Below are positions 40,362 to 48,515 of a DNA stretch of 64,000 nucleotides, piece by piece. This DNA comes from Motiliproteus sediminis (GTDB taxonomy: Bacteria; Pseudomonadota; Gammaproteobacteria; Pseudomonadales; Balneatricaceae), in assembly GCF_017912535.1 (NCBI RefSeq), contig NZ_JAERQK010000010.1, forward strand, positions 1 through 64,000. Direction: 5' to 3'. A model generated the notes under the pieces. That model saw only the letters and a program-made list of their open reading frames with translations. It was not told the origin of the DNA and did no database searches. The stretch's first letter is position 1. Every line of letters begins with the position of its first letter. A program made the position numbers and the translations under genes.

Positions 40362-42085
40362 AGAGCACCCTCCTGTTCGCTAGCATCGAGCGCGGCGAGT
40401 GCGGTGCGTTCGACGGTTGAGAACGCCTCGGGAAAGTAGCGCATGGCACACAGCAGTGGATTGGGTGCGGCCTGTCCCAGTCCGCAGATGGACGCATCCT
40501 GCATCACCCTGGACAGCCGTTGCAGATTTTCCAGATCCCATGCAGGCTGTTCCATCAGCGCCACGGCACGGGCGCATCCGACCCGGCAGGGGGTGCACTG
40601 GCCGCAGGATTCATGGGCGAAGAAACGCAGAGCACTAAGGGCCAGCTCACGGACCGAGTCTTGCTGTGAGAATACAATCACCGCCGCCGAACCGATAAAG
40701 CAGCCGTGGGGCTGCAAGGTGTCGAAGTCGAGCGGCTGGTCGGCCAGGTTTGCCGGCAGAATGCCGCCAGACGCGCCCCCGGGGAAGTAACCCTGGAGCT
40801 CATGCCCCGGCAGCATGCCGCCGGCGTACTCGTCGATCAGTTCGCGTGCGCTGACGCCGGCCGGGGCCAGATAGACACCGGGCTGACGCACCCGGCCGCT
40901 AACGGAAAAGGACCGCAGTCCGTGCCGCCCGCGCCGTCCCTCGCGGGTGAAAAAGTCGTTGCCTCGGCGCAGTAGTTCACTCACCCAGTAGAGGGACTCG
41001 CCGTTCTGGACTAGCGTCGGCCGTCCGAACAGGCCCACTTCGGCCACGAACGGGGGGCGCTGGCGCGGCATGCCACGCTTGCCTTCGATCGATTCCAGCA
41101 TTGCCGACTCTTCGCCACAGATATAGGCTCCGGCACCGCGGCGCAGCTCGATCTCGGGCAGCTGCAGATCCGCCGGTGGGCTGGCGCGCAGCGCCGCCAG
41201 CTCCTGTTCCAGCAGCATCCGGCAACCGGCATACTCGTCTCGCAGGTAGAGATAGATCCGTTCGCAGCCCACGACCGTCGCGGCGATCAAGGCTCCTTCC
41301 AGCAACCGGTGGGGGTGACGTTCCAGGTAGTAACGATCCTTGAAGGTGCCGGGCTCTCCCTCGTCGAGATTGACCGCCAGCAGTCGCGGTCCCGGCTGCT
41401 GGCGCACCAGTAACCACTTACGTCCCACCGGGAATCCCGCTCCGCCAAGGCCGCGTAGCCCGCTGTCTTCCAGTTGGGCAATCACGCTGTCGGCTGAACG
41501 CGCGCCACTAGCCAGCTCTGACAGCAGTTTGTAGCCGTTGTCGCTGCGAAAAGCGAGGTAATCCTCATACTCTTCGGGCAGGTTCGCTTCGCGGTCGTTG
41601 GCGTCCAGAGCGCGCTGGATCGCGGTGACATCGGCGTTGCCAACTGGGTGTCGGCCCAGAACCGCCACGGGTGCCTCGGCGCAACGGCCCACGCAGGGGG
41701 CCGGCTGAATACGCAGCCGGTCGCCGAAGGCAGCCGTCAGGGCGTCAACTAGCTCATCGGCTCCGGCCATATGACAGCTGAGTGACTCGCACACGCGCAG
41801 GGTTAACGCTGGTGTCTGTTCGGACAGCTCGAAATGGTGATAAAAGCTGGCGACCTCATGGACTTCGGCAGGAGCCAACTGGAGCAGGTCGGCCAGCGCG
41901 ACCAGTTGTGAAAGCGGCAGATGACCATGCTGGTCCTGAATCCGGTGCAGGTACTCAAGCAACCGGTCGCGGCGCAGCGGCGAATCGTCCAGTAGCGTCT
42001 CCAGCTGCTCGCGGACCACGGGATCGACCCGGTGGCCGCGGCGGGGACGCGATGAAGAACGGTTGCTGGCGATCAGTTCGGGCAT
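40358..42085 (-). CDS. Fused gamma-beta diaphorase subunit of formate dehydrogenase
   Basis: A 575-residue fusion of two Fds subunits usually encoded apart. Residues about 20-160 are NuoE/FdsG-like with the 2Fe-2S ligands in CESLSCHMAG and CVGRCAEAP. Residues about 190-570 are NuoF/FdsB-like with the NAD/FMN motif LGGAGFPVGRKW, GEESAMLESIEGKRG and 4Fe-4S Cys ESCGQCTPCRVGC plus a later CGLG. It passes formate electrons from the alpha subunit to NAD. The fusion has normal motifs throughout and no frameshift. It is the first gene of the operon. Confidence 0.92.
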   Translation of the reverse strand: MPELIASNRSSSRPRRGHRVDPVVREQLETLLDDSPLRRDRLLEYLHRIQDQHGHLPLSQLVALADLLQLAPAEVHEVASFYHHFELSEQTPALTLRVCESLSCHMAGADELVDALTAAFGDRLRIQPAPCVGRCAEAPVAVLGRHPVGNADVTAIQRALDANDREANLPEEYEDYLAFRSDNGYKLLSELASGARSADSVIAQLEDSGLRGLGGAGFPVGRKWLLVRQQPGPRLLAVNLDEGEPGTFKDRYYLERHPHRLLEGALIAATVVGCERIYLYLRDEYAGCRMLLEQELAALRASPPADLQLPEIELRRGAGAYICGEESAMLESIEGKRGMPRQRPPFVAEVGLFGRPTLVQNGESLYWVSELLRRGNDFFTREGRRGRHGLRSFSVSGRVRQPGVYLAPAGVSARELIDEYAGGMLPGHELQGYFPGGASGGILPANLADQPLDFDTLQPHGCFIGSAAVIVFSQQDSVRELALSALRFFAHESCGQCTPCRVGCARAVALMEQPAWDLENLQRLSRVMQDASICGLGQAAPNPLLCAMRYFPEAFSTVERTALAALDASEQEGAL

Positions 42086-42411
42086 GGCGGTTCTGCTCTG
42101 TGTTTTTGCCTAAGTGTACACCCCCTTGAGGGGTTGTGGCTTGTGCACAACATCTGTGGATAGTTTTGTGAATTGCCTTCGGGTAGTTGGCTACAGGCCT
42201 TGTGCGGTGAGCTATTCAGCGCTCTGGTCGCTTTTTCGACGGCACCGGTCAGCGGCTGTACAAGCGGCGATTGTCAACAGGTGAAGGCGTTTTTCTGCAG
42301 CTAAAATTCGCAGCGCAGGGTATCGCATATCGATACGATAGCTGTTTGTGGTGACTGTTGTGGATTGCTTTGTGATTCTTCGTCCATCAACGCAATCAAC
42401 GGAGCATCACC
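42086..42411. promoter_or_regulatory. 326-bp divergent gap between formate dehydrogenase and the YiiX-like gene
   Basis: The gap holds a perfect 10-bp palindrome TTGTGCACAA (42141-42150), a DnaA-box-like TGTGGATAG (42155-42163) next to it, and an inverted repeat GTATCG/CGATAC (42320-42336) upstream of the plus-strand gene. None can be assigned to a regulator by eye. One or more probably control the formate dehydrogenase operon. I see no coding gene here. Confidence 0.45.
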
Positions 42412-43041
42412 ATGACCTCTTCCGCTTTATCCAAGCCCCTGGCCCCGACGACCAACGCCTCGCTGGAGCAACTGGTCGCCGATACCGCGGCGCAGCTGCG
42501 CGAGGGCGACATTCTCTTTATTTCCATCAACGCGTTTCTTTACAGACAGGTGGCCAGGGGGACCGGCAGTTGGTGTTCCCACGTGGGGATTGCGATCAAG
42601 GAGGCGGGCGAGTGGTGGGTGCTGGAAAGCAAGGTGCCGACGGTGGCCCGCACCCGGCTGCGTGACTTTTTGGCCCGCACCTGCAACGGTGAGCTGGCGG
42701 TACGCCGGTTGCCGCGCCCCTTGTCGGCTGATGAGCGGGTGAAGCTGAAGGCCGCTGCCGAGCAGCGAATGGGTATCTGGTACCACCTTGGTTTTCGCTA
42801 TGACTCCAAGCGGATGTTCTGCTCCAAGTTCGTGTATGAGGTTTACCGCGAGGCGCTGGGCTTTTTACCCGGCAAACTGCAGACCTTGGGTGAACTGCTG
42901 GATGAGAATCCGCAGGCATCGGTGGGCTTCTGGCGCACTTGGTACCTGGGGTTCATTCCCTGGAGTCGCCGCACGGTTACCCCGGCCAGCCAGCTGCATG
43001 ATCCGCGACTGGTGACGGTGCTGGATACGACTGCGGGATAA
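42412..43041 (+). CDS. Permuted papain-like enzyme, YiiX/YebB type
   Basis: A 209-residue member of the circularly permuted NlpC/P60 papain-like fold. The His comes first (WCSHVGIAI, His57) and the nucleophile Cys later (MFCSKFVYEVY, Cys137), the reversed order that marks the YiiX/YaeF group. The motif GDILFISI begins the fold. Relatives act on lipids, peptides or peptidoglycan amide bonds; the substrate is unknown. There is no signal peptide. It follows AACGGAG at the ATG. Confidence 0.85.
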   Translation: MTSSALSKPLAPTTNASLEQLVADTAAQLREGDILFISINAFLYRQVARGTGSWCSHVGIAIKEAGEWWVLESKVPTVARTRLRDFLARTCNGELAVRRLPRPLSADERVKLKAAAEQRMGIWYHLGFRYDSKRMFCSKFVYEVYREALGFLPGKLQTLGELLDENPQASVGFWRTWYLGFIPWSRRTVTPASQLHDPRLVTVLDTTAG

Positions 43042-43053
43042 TACGCCGATCGA

Positions 43054-43539
43054 TCATTCTGTGGTCTGCTGATAGATCTTGAGGCCGCGACGCTGATAGT
43101 TGGCCAGCGCGGCCGGATGGTCGAGATCGCAGGTGTGAACCCACACACGTTGGGTGCCGGGCCAGCCCCAGGCTGACCGTAGTGCGTGACTCAGCAGGTA
43201 GCCGCCGAGGCCCTGGCCGATAAACTGGGGGGCGAGGCCGAAGTAGAGAATCTCCACCGCGGCACCGTCCCGCTGCAGTTCGTAGTAGCCGGCGATGGCA
43301 CCGTCACGGTAGGCAACAAAAGTCCGGTGCTGGTCCGCTTCGACTAATTTCCGCCACTGGGCATCGCTCCAGTCGAGTTTGTCGGTCCACTGCCAGGGGC
43401 CTCCCACCAGTTGATAGAGAAAACGGTTAAAGGGGAACTGTTTGGCTACTATCTCACTGACGACCAAGTTTTCTACCTCGGGTGCCGCGCGGAGTTCGTC
43501 GGCGGCGAGCATCTGCAGGTAGGTAGTGGTGATGGCCAC
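43054..43539 (-). CDS. GNAT-family acetyltransferase
   Basis: A 161-residue acetyltransferase. The acetyl-CoA loop lies in FIGQGLGGYLL and a C-terminal motif in YQRRGLKIYQ, both typical of GNAT proteins. I placed the start at the GTG at 43539, after GGAGAGATACC, because the reading frame further upstream (to 43644) is Pro/Thr-rich shadow without a ribosome-binding site. The substrate is unknown. It converges closely with the papain-like gene. Confidence 0.88.
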   Translation of the reverse strand: MAITTTYLQMLAADELRAAPEVENLVVSEIVAKQFPFNRFLYQLVGGPWQWTDKLDWSDAQWRKLVEADQHRTFVAYRDGAIAGYYELQRDGAAVEILYFGLAPQFIGQGLGGYLLSHALRSAWGWPGTQRVWVHTCDLDHPAALANYQRRGLKIYQQTTE

Positions 43540-43641
43540 GGTATCTCTCCGTTGCAATGGGAAAGCCCGCAAGTGTGCCGAAACCGGAAGAGGGTTTCCA
43601 GTTGCTGTGGAGTGTAATGGCGGGGTTTTAACGGGAAGGGG

Positions 43642-43668
43642 CAAACCAGCCCTGGGCGAGCTGGTTTG
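43642..43668 (-). terminator. Hairpin behind the 23-residue peptide gene
   Basis: A perfect 9-bp stem CAAACCAGC/GCTGGTTTG with a 9-base loop lies 18 bp after the small gene's stop. There is no clean T-run, so it may be a weak or Rho-assisted end. Confidence 0.45.
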
Positions 43669-43685
43669 AGCGTTGGATCGGCCGG

Positions 43686-43757
43686 TTACTTCTGCTCCGC
43701 GCCTTTGTCCTTTTCTTTGTCTTTATCTTCACCACCGCAAGAACCGCAACAGCCCAT
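43686..43757 (-). CDS. 23-residue Cys/Gly-rich micro-protein
   Basis: A very short gene read directly from the sequence. It encodes MGCCGSCGG followed by a charged Lys/Asp/Glu tail ending in GAEQK. The ribosome-binding site is strong (CAGGAGAAATAAT before ATG) and a stable hairpin follows the TAA, the two signs that make me accept it. Three Cys in CCGSC form a possible metal- or Fe-S-binding knot; the tail is very hydrophilic. It lies alone on the minus strand between a GNAT gene and aroE. I do not know a function. Confidence 0.6.
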   Translation of the reverse strand: MGCCGSCGGEDKDKEKDKGAEQK

Positions 43758-43914
43758 ATTATTTCTCCTGACATGAAAGATGAGTACCCCAGGTTGGGGA
43801 AGCGCGACTATAGCCCTGTTGAATGGTGGCCGTATTGATGAAGGTCAAATCGGTGAATTGCGACCCCGAATGGCGTATCCTGCCGCTTCGCCGTTGAACC
43901 CGACAGGAGCCGAG

Positions 43915-44736
43915 ATGACCGATCAGTACGCCGTGGTGGGCAATCCCATCGAGCACAGCAAGTCGCCGCTGATTCATGCCGCCTTTGCCGCCGCAACCGG
44001 GCAGGATCTGGAGTATGCCAAGATCTGCGCGCCGCTGGACGATTTTGCCGGCTGTGTGGAGGGCTTTCGTCTGATGGGTGGCAAAGGGCTTAACGTCACC
44101 GTGCCGTTCAAGCTTGAAGCCTTTCGGCTGGCAACCAAACTCACCGAGCGGGCGCGTTCAGCGGAGGCGGTCAATACTCTCAAGTTCGATGGTGACGAGA
44201 TTCTGGGTGACAACACCGATGGTGAAGGGCTGGTGCAGGATATCCTCGGTGGTTGCGATTTCACCATCGAGGGTCGGCGGGTGTTGGTATTAGGTGCGGG
44301 CGGTGCGACTCAGGGGATCTTGTTGCCGCTGATCGCCCAGCGACCGGCGGCACTGATGGTGGTTAACCGTACTGCCGCCAAGGCTGATGCCCTCAAGGCC
44401 CACGTGGTCGATCATTTTGCCATCGACACGGGCGGCTTCGAAGCGATCGAGGGGCGCGAATTCGATCTGGTTATCAACGCCACTTCAGCCAGCCTGTCGG
44501 CCACCGCACTGCCGATCGCGCAGGACAACTTTGCCAGCGGCTCGCTGGCTTACGACCTGGCTTACGGCAACGAAGAGACGGTATTTATGCGCCAGGCCCG
44601 TGTCTGCGGCGCGGCCCAGGTGGCCGATGGCCTTGGTATGCTGGTGGGGCAGGCGGCGGAGTCCTTTTACCTATGGCGCGGCGTGCGTCCGCAAACCGCA
44701 GCGGTGATTGAACAGCTGCGGCAACAGCAGTCCTAA
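43915..44736 (+). CDS. aroE: Shikimate dehydrogenase AroE
   Basis: A 273-residue NADP enzyme that reduces 3-dehydroshikimate to shikimate in aromatic amino acid synthesis. Motifs are YAVVGNPIEHSKSPLIH at the start, the catalytic Lys in LNVTVPFKLEAF, the NADP loop VLGAGGATQGILLPL and NRTAAKADAL, and GLGMLVGQAAESF at the C-terminus. I took the ATG at 43915 after ACAGGAGCC; the frame runs 45 codons further upstream without a family match. A terminator follows. Confidence 0.96.
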   Translation: MTDQYAVVGNPIEHSKSPLIHAAFAAATGQDLEYAKICAPLDDFAGCVEGFRLMGGKGLNVTVPFKLEAFRLATKLTERARSAEAVNTLKFDGDEILGDNTDGEGLVQDILGGCDFTIEGRRVLVLGAGGATQGILLPLIAQRPAALMVVNRTAAKADALKAHVVDHFAIDTGGFEAIEGREFDLVINATSASLSATALPIAQDNFASGSLAYDLAYGNEETVFMRQARVCGAAQVADGLGMLVGQAAESFYLWRGVRPQTAAVIEQLRQQQS

Positions 44737-44776
44737 CGGGTTGAAAATCTAGGCGCAGCAACTATATCTGGTGCTA

Positions 44777-44815
44777 GAGGGGTAATGCCGTAACGGCTGG
44801 CCCCCTCCGTTTTTT
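44777..44815 (+). terminator. aroE terminator
   Basis: A stem GAGGGG/CCCCTC encloses a second hairpin GCCG/CGGC and is followed by CG and six Ts. Confidence 0.75.
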
Positions 44816-44864
44816 CCAGAAGCTCTGTTGCGCTGGCTGCATTGCCGCCGGCTGAGGTTTGCCC

Positions 44865-47273
44865 ATGACTGACCAATCCGCCGCCATAGACAGTGACGAA
44901 CCGGAACTGATCACCGCCGCTGACGAGGAGCATCACGGTGGCTTGATCGTTGCCGACCAGTCGCTGCCGACCAAGCTCTATCTGCTGCCGATCAATAATC
45001 GCCCCTTCTTCCCCGCCCAGGTGCATCCACTGGTGGTCAATCGCGGCCCTTGGGAAGAAACACTCGCCCGTGTCAGCGACACCCCGCGGCAGGTGCTGGG
45101 GTTGTGCTATGTCGGTGAACAGGGCCTTGAACATATCGAACCCGGAGACTTTGCCGAGATCGGTTGCGCGGTGCAGGTGATGAGTCTCAACGAGGGCGAG
45201 CAGCACTATCAGTTTGTGGCCCGCGGTCTGCGCCGGTTTCGTATTCGCCGCTGGTTGAGCCGTAAAGCGCCGTTTCTGGTGGAAGTGGACTATCCCGAAG
45301 TGGAGGAGGCCCGCGACAGTGAAGAGATCAAGGCTTACGCTCTGGCCTTGATTCAGGCGATAAAAGAGCTGTTGCCGCTCAACCCGCTCTACAGCGAAGA
45401 GCTCAAAATATACCTCAGTCGTTTCAGCCCCCAGCAGCCCTCGCCGCTGGCTGATTTCGGTGCGGTGCTGACCACCGCTCGTGGTGATGAGCTGCAGTCG
45501 GTGCTTGAGACCCTGCCACTGTTGCGACGCATGGAAAAAGTGCTGATGCTGCTGCGCAAGGAGCTGGAGATGTTGCGCCTGCAGGGCGAAATTCGTCAGC
45601 AGGTGGAGCAGAAAATGAGTGATCACCAGCGCGAGTTTTTCCTGCGCGAACAGCTCAAGGTGATCCAGCAGGAGCTGGGGCTGTCCAAGGATGACAAGAC
45701 CGCCGACGTGGAGCAGTTCCGCGAACGTCTGGACGGCAAAGAGGTGCCACAGCAGGCGCAGAAGAAGATCGACGAGGAGCTGGAGAAACTGGCGGTACTG
45801 GAAACCGGTTCGCCTGAATACGGTGTCACCCGCAACTACCTGGACTGGATTACCGCCTTGCCCTGGGGCGTTCATGGTGACGATCAGCTCGATCTCAAGC
45901 GCGCTCGCGCCATCCTCGATCGCGACCACGACGGCCTCGATGACGTCAAGGAGCGGATTCTGGAGTTCCTGGCCGTGGGTGCCTGGCGGGGGGAGGTTGC
46001 CGGCTCTATCGTACTGCTGATTGGTCCACCGGGGGTGGGTAAAACCTCCATCGGTCGCTCGGTGGCCGATGCGCTCGGGCGTCCGTTCTTCCGCTTCAGT
46101 CTCGGCGGTATGCGTGACGAAGCCGAGATCAAGGGCCACCGGCGTACCTATATTGGTGCCATGCCCGGCAAACTGGTGCAGGCGCTGAAAGAGGTCGAGG
46201 TTGAGAACCCGGTGATCATGCTGGATGAGATCGACAAGCTCGGCGCCTCGTTCCAGGGCGACCCCGCGTCGGCACTGCTGGAGGTACTGGACCCGGAGCA
46301 GAATCATGCCTTCCTCGACCACTATCTGGACGTTCGTTTGGACCTGTCGCGGGTGCTGTTTGTCTGTACCGCCAACCAACTGGATACCATCCCCGGCCCG
46401 TTGCTCGACCGGATGGAGATCATTCGCCTGTCCGGGTATTTGACCGACGAGAAGTTGGTGATTGCCAAGCATCATCTGTGGCCCAAGGCGCTGGAGCGTG
46501 CGGGCGCCAAGGGAAGCCAGATCAAATTGAGCGATACCGCGTTGCAGCGGCTGATTGAAGGCTACGCCCGTGAAGCCGGGGTGCGCAAGCTGGAAAAACT
46601 GCTGGCCAAAATCATTCGCAAAGCGGTGATGCGACTGGTCGAGGGGGGCAAGCTGCCGGTGCGGATCAGTAACCGCAATCTGGAGGAGTTTGTTGGCCCG
46701 GCGCCATTCCGTGACGAGCGCCCGCAGCAAGGTGTGGGGGTGGTGACCGGTCTGGCCTGGACCGCGCTGGGCGGAGCGACGCTGACGGTGGAGGCCTCCG
46801 AGGTTCACCGCTATAACCGCGGTTTCAAGCTGACCGGTAAGCTGGGCGACGTCATGAAGGAGTCGGCCGAGATTGCCTATAGCTACATCGCCGGACGGGC
46901 CAAGGAGTTTGACGCCGATTCGTCGCTGTTTGAGCAGGGATTGGTGCATCTGCATGTGCCTGAAGGAGCTACCCCCAAGGATGGCCCCAGCGCGGGTATC
47001 ACTATGGCCACCGCGCTATTGTCGCTGGCTCGCAACCGTCCACTGAAACGCCCGCTGGGAATGACCGGTGAACTCACCCTGACCGGCCAGGTACTGGCGG
47101 TAGGTGGGATCAGGGAGAAGGTGGTAGCGGCCAAGCGTAACGGCTTACGGGAGCTGATTCTGCCCGAGCCGAACCGTCGCGATTACGACGAATTGCCGGA
47201 GACGGTGCGTGCGGGAATGACGGTGAATTTCGCTCGCACCTTTGCCGACGTCGAGAAGCTGGTGTTCAGCTGA
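44865..47273 (+). CDS. lon: Lon-family ATP-dependent protease
   Basis: An 802-residue Lon. In order: LON substrate-binding domain (about residues 40-235), coiled linker, AAA+ module with Walker A GPPGVGKTS (about 387) and Walker B VIMLDEIDKLG, and a C-terminal S16 protease with Ser709 (PKDGPSAG) and Lys752 (REKVVAAK). It stands alone between aroE and an unrelated binding-protein gene, not next to clpX or hupB, the usual place of the housekeeping lon. It may be a second paralogue like the Lon-like AsrA of Pseudomonas aeruginosa. I start at the ATG at 44865, not the TTG two codons earlier. Confidence 0.92.
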   Translation: MTDQSAAIDSDEPELITAADEEHHGGLIVADQSLPTKLYLLPINNRPFFPAQVHPLVVNRGPWEETLARVSDTPRQVLGLCYVGEQGLEHIEPGDFAEIGCAVQVMSLNEGEQHYQFVARGLRRFRIRRWLSRKAPFLVEVDYPEVEEARDSEEIKAYALALIQAIKELLPLNPLYSEELKIYLSRFSPQQPSPLADFGAVLTTARGDELQSVLETLPLLRRMEKVLMLLRKELEMLRLQGEIRQQVEQKMSDHQREFFLREQLKVIQQELGLSKDDKTADVEQFRERLDGKEVPQQAQKKIDEELEKLAVLETGSPEYGVTRNYLDWITALPWGVHGDDQLDLKRARAILDRDHDGLDDVKERILEFLAVGAWRGEVAGSIVLLIGPPGVGKTSIGRSVADALGRPFFRFSLGGMRDEAEIKGHRRTYIGAMPGKLVQALKEVEVENPVIMLDEIDKLGASFQGDPASALLEVLDPEQNHAFLDHYLDVRLDLSRVLFVCTANQLDTIPGPLLDRMEIIRLSGYLTDEKLVIAKHHLWPKALERAGAKGSQIKLSDTALQRLIEGYAREAGVRKLEKLLAKIIRKAVMRLVEGGKLPVRISNRNLEEFVGPAPFRDERPQQGVGVVTGLAWTALGGATLTVEASEVHRYNRGFKLTGKLGDVMKESAEIAYSYIAGRAKEFDADSSLFEQGLVHLHVPEGATPKDGPSAGITMATALLSLARNRPLKRPLGMTGELTLTGQVLAVGGIREKVVAAKRNGLRELILPEPNRRDYDELPETVRAGMTVNFARTFADVEKLVFS

Positions 47274-47360
47274 CGCAGTGGCCGTGGTGGTGTTCGCGCG
47301 CCTGCGTCAGTAGACTGTCGGATACGACACCTCGTTTCGCACTCAGGGATTTGAGTTGCC

Positions 47361-48506
47361 ATGCCTGTTTCAGCCTTACTTACTTTACTCCTGCTGCTCA
47401 GCGCCGCACCCGTTGAGGCGGCGCTGTCGTTATGGATCGGTGACGACAAAGGGGCTGCTGGCGTGCAGGCTGTGGCTGATCGTTACCAGGCCGAGACCGG
47501 GCAGCGGGTTGAGGTAACAGCCCATGCCAACCTGCCGCAGGCCTTTGATCAGGCGCTGGCGACGGGTGAGGGGCCGGATATTGTTATCTGGGCGCATGAT
47601 CGACTGGGCGAATGGGCTAGTCGCGGCGGGTTGCAACCGGTGTATCCATCGGCTGAGTTTCGCCGTTTTACCGCTCCCTTTGTATGGCCGGCCCTGACGC
47701 TTGATGGCGAGCTATACGGCTATCCCATCGCCGTTGAGGCGGTCGGCCTTATCTATAATCGCAAGTTGCTGCCCCATCCTCCACTGGATTTTGAGCACCT
47801 GTTTGCGCTGCACCCGCAGTTACGTGCAGAGGGTGTCAAAACCATCGCCTGGGACTACACCAATCCCTATTTCAGCTGGGGGCTGTTGAGCAGTGGTGAC
47901 AGCTTTTCCCTGCGTGCCACCGACGATGGCTTCGCTACCGGGATCGACTCTGCGGACGCCAAACGCGGTGCCCGATTGCTGCAGCGTTTGCTGGTTGATG
48001 GGGTGATGGCTGCTGAGCTGAATGGCAGCCGTGCGGCTGAAGCGTTCAAACGCGGCGAATTAGCCATGACTATCAACGGTCCCTGGAGCTGGCAGGCGTT
48101 TCGCAATGCCGGTATTGATATGGGCGTGGTGCCGCTCCCACGGGTTCAGGGGCAGCGATCGCGCGTCTTCGTCGGTGTCTGGGCCGCTGCCATCACCCGG
48201 TTTGCCGGAGACCAGCATACCGCAGCTGATTTTATCGAAAATTACCTGCTTAGCCTTGAGGGGTTGCGTCGGATCAACGCCGAGGTGTCACTGGGGCCGG
48301 TCGCCAATCGTCAATTGATGAAAGAGTTGGCCGCTGATCCGGCGGTCGACCAGGCTTTCATCGCGGCAGTCAGTGGTGAACTGATGCCCAACCGGGGCCC
48401 GGTGAGTGCGTTCTGGCGCGCGCTGCAGCAGGCGCTGGTAAGGATGACTCGGGAGGCGGAAGCACCGGGGGCCGCGCTGGAGCAGGCCGCGGCTCGCATT
48501 CGCTGA
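47361..48506 (+). CDS. malE: Maltose-binding-type periplasmic protein without transporter genes
   Basis: A 381-residue family-1 solute-binding protein resembling MalE. The signal peptide MPVSALLTLLLLLSAAPVEA is followed by ALSLWIGDDKG. MalE-like segments include GPDIVIWAHDRLGEWA, YPIAVEAVGLIYN, MTINGPWSWQAF and the sugar-contact aromatics. No malF, malG or malK gene is in the window, so it either works with a distant ATP-binding and permease set or has another role. Maltodextrin as ligand is inferred from family resemblance. Confidence 0.85.
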   Translation: MPVSALLTLLLLLSAAPVEAALSLWIGDDKGAAGVQAVADRYQAETGQRVEVTAHANLPQAFDQALATGEGPDIVIWAHDRLGEWASRGGLQPVYPSAEFRRFTAPFVWPALTLDGELYGYPIAVEAVGLIYNRKLLPHPPLDFEHLFALHPQLRAEGVKTIAWDYTNPYFSWGLLSSGDSFSLRATDDGFATGIDSADAKRGARLLQRLLVDGVMAAELNGSRAAEAFKRGELAMTINGPWSWQAFRNAGIDMGVVPLPRVQGQRSRVFVGVWAAAITRFAGDQHTAADFIENYLLSLEGLRRINAEVSLGPVANRQLMKELAADPAVDQAFIAAVSGELMPNRGPVSAFWRALQQALVRMTREAEAPGAALEQAAARIR

Positions 48507-48515
48507 CGATCCGGT

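Noticed and set aside
42086-42411. Origin of replication
   Set aside because: Only one DnaA-box-like motif, no AT-rich unwinding element and no dnaA or gidA neighbours.
44733-46955. 740-residue minus-strand frame opposite lon
   Set aside because: It is the complement of the conserved Lon coding sequence and has no recognisable motif.
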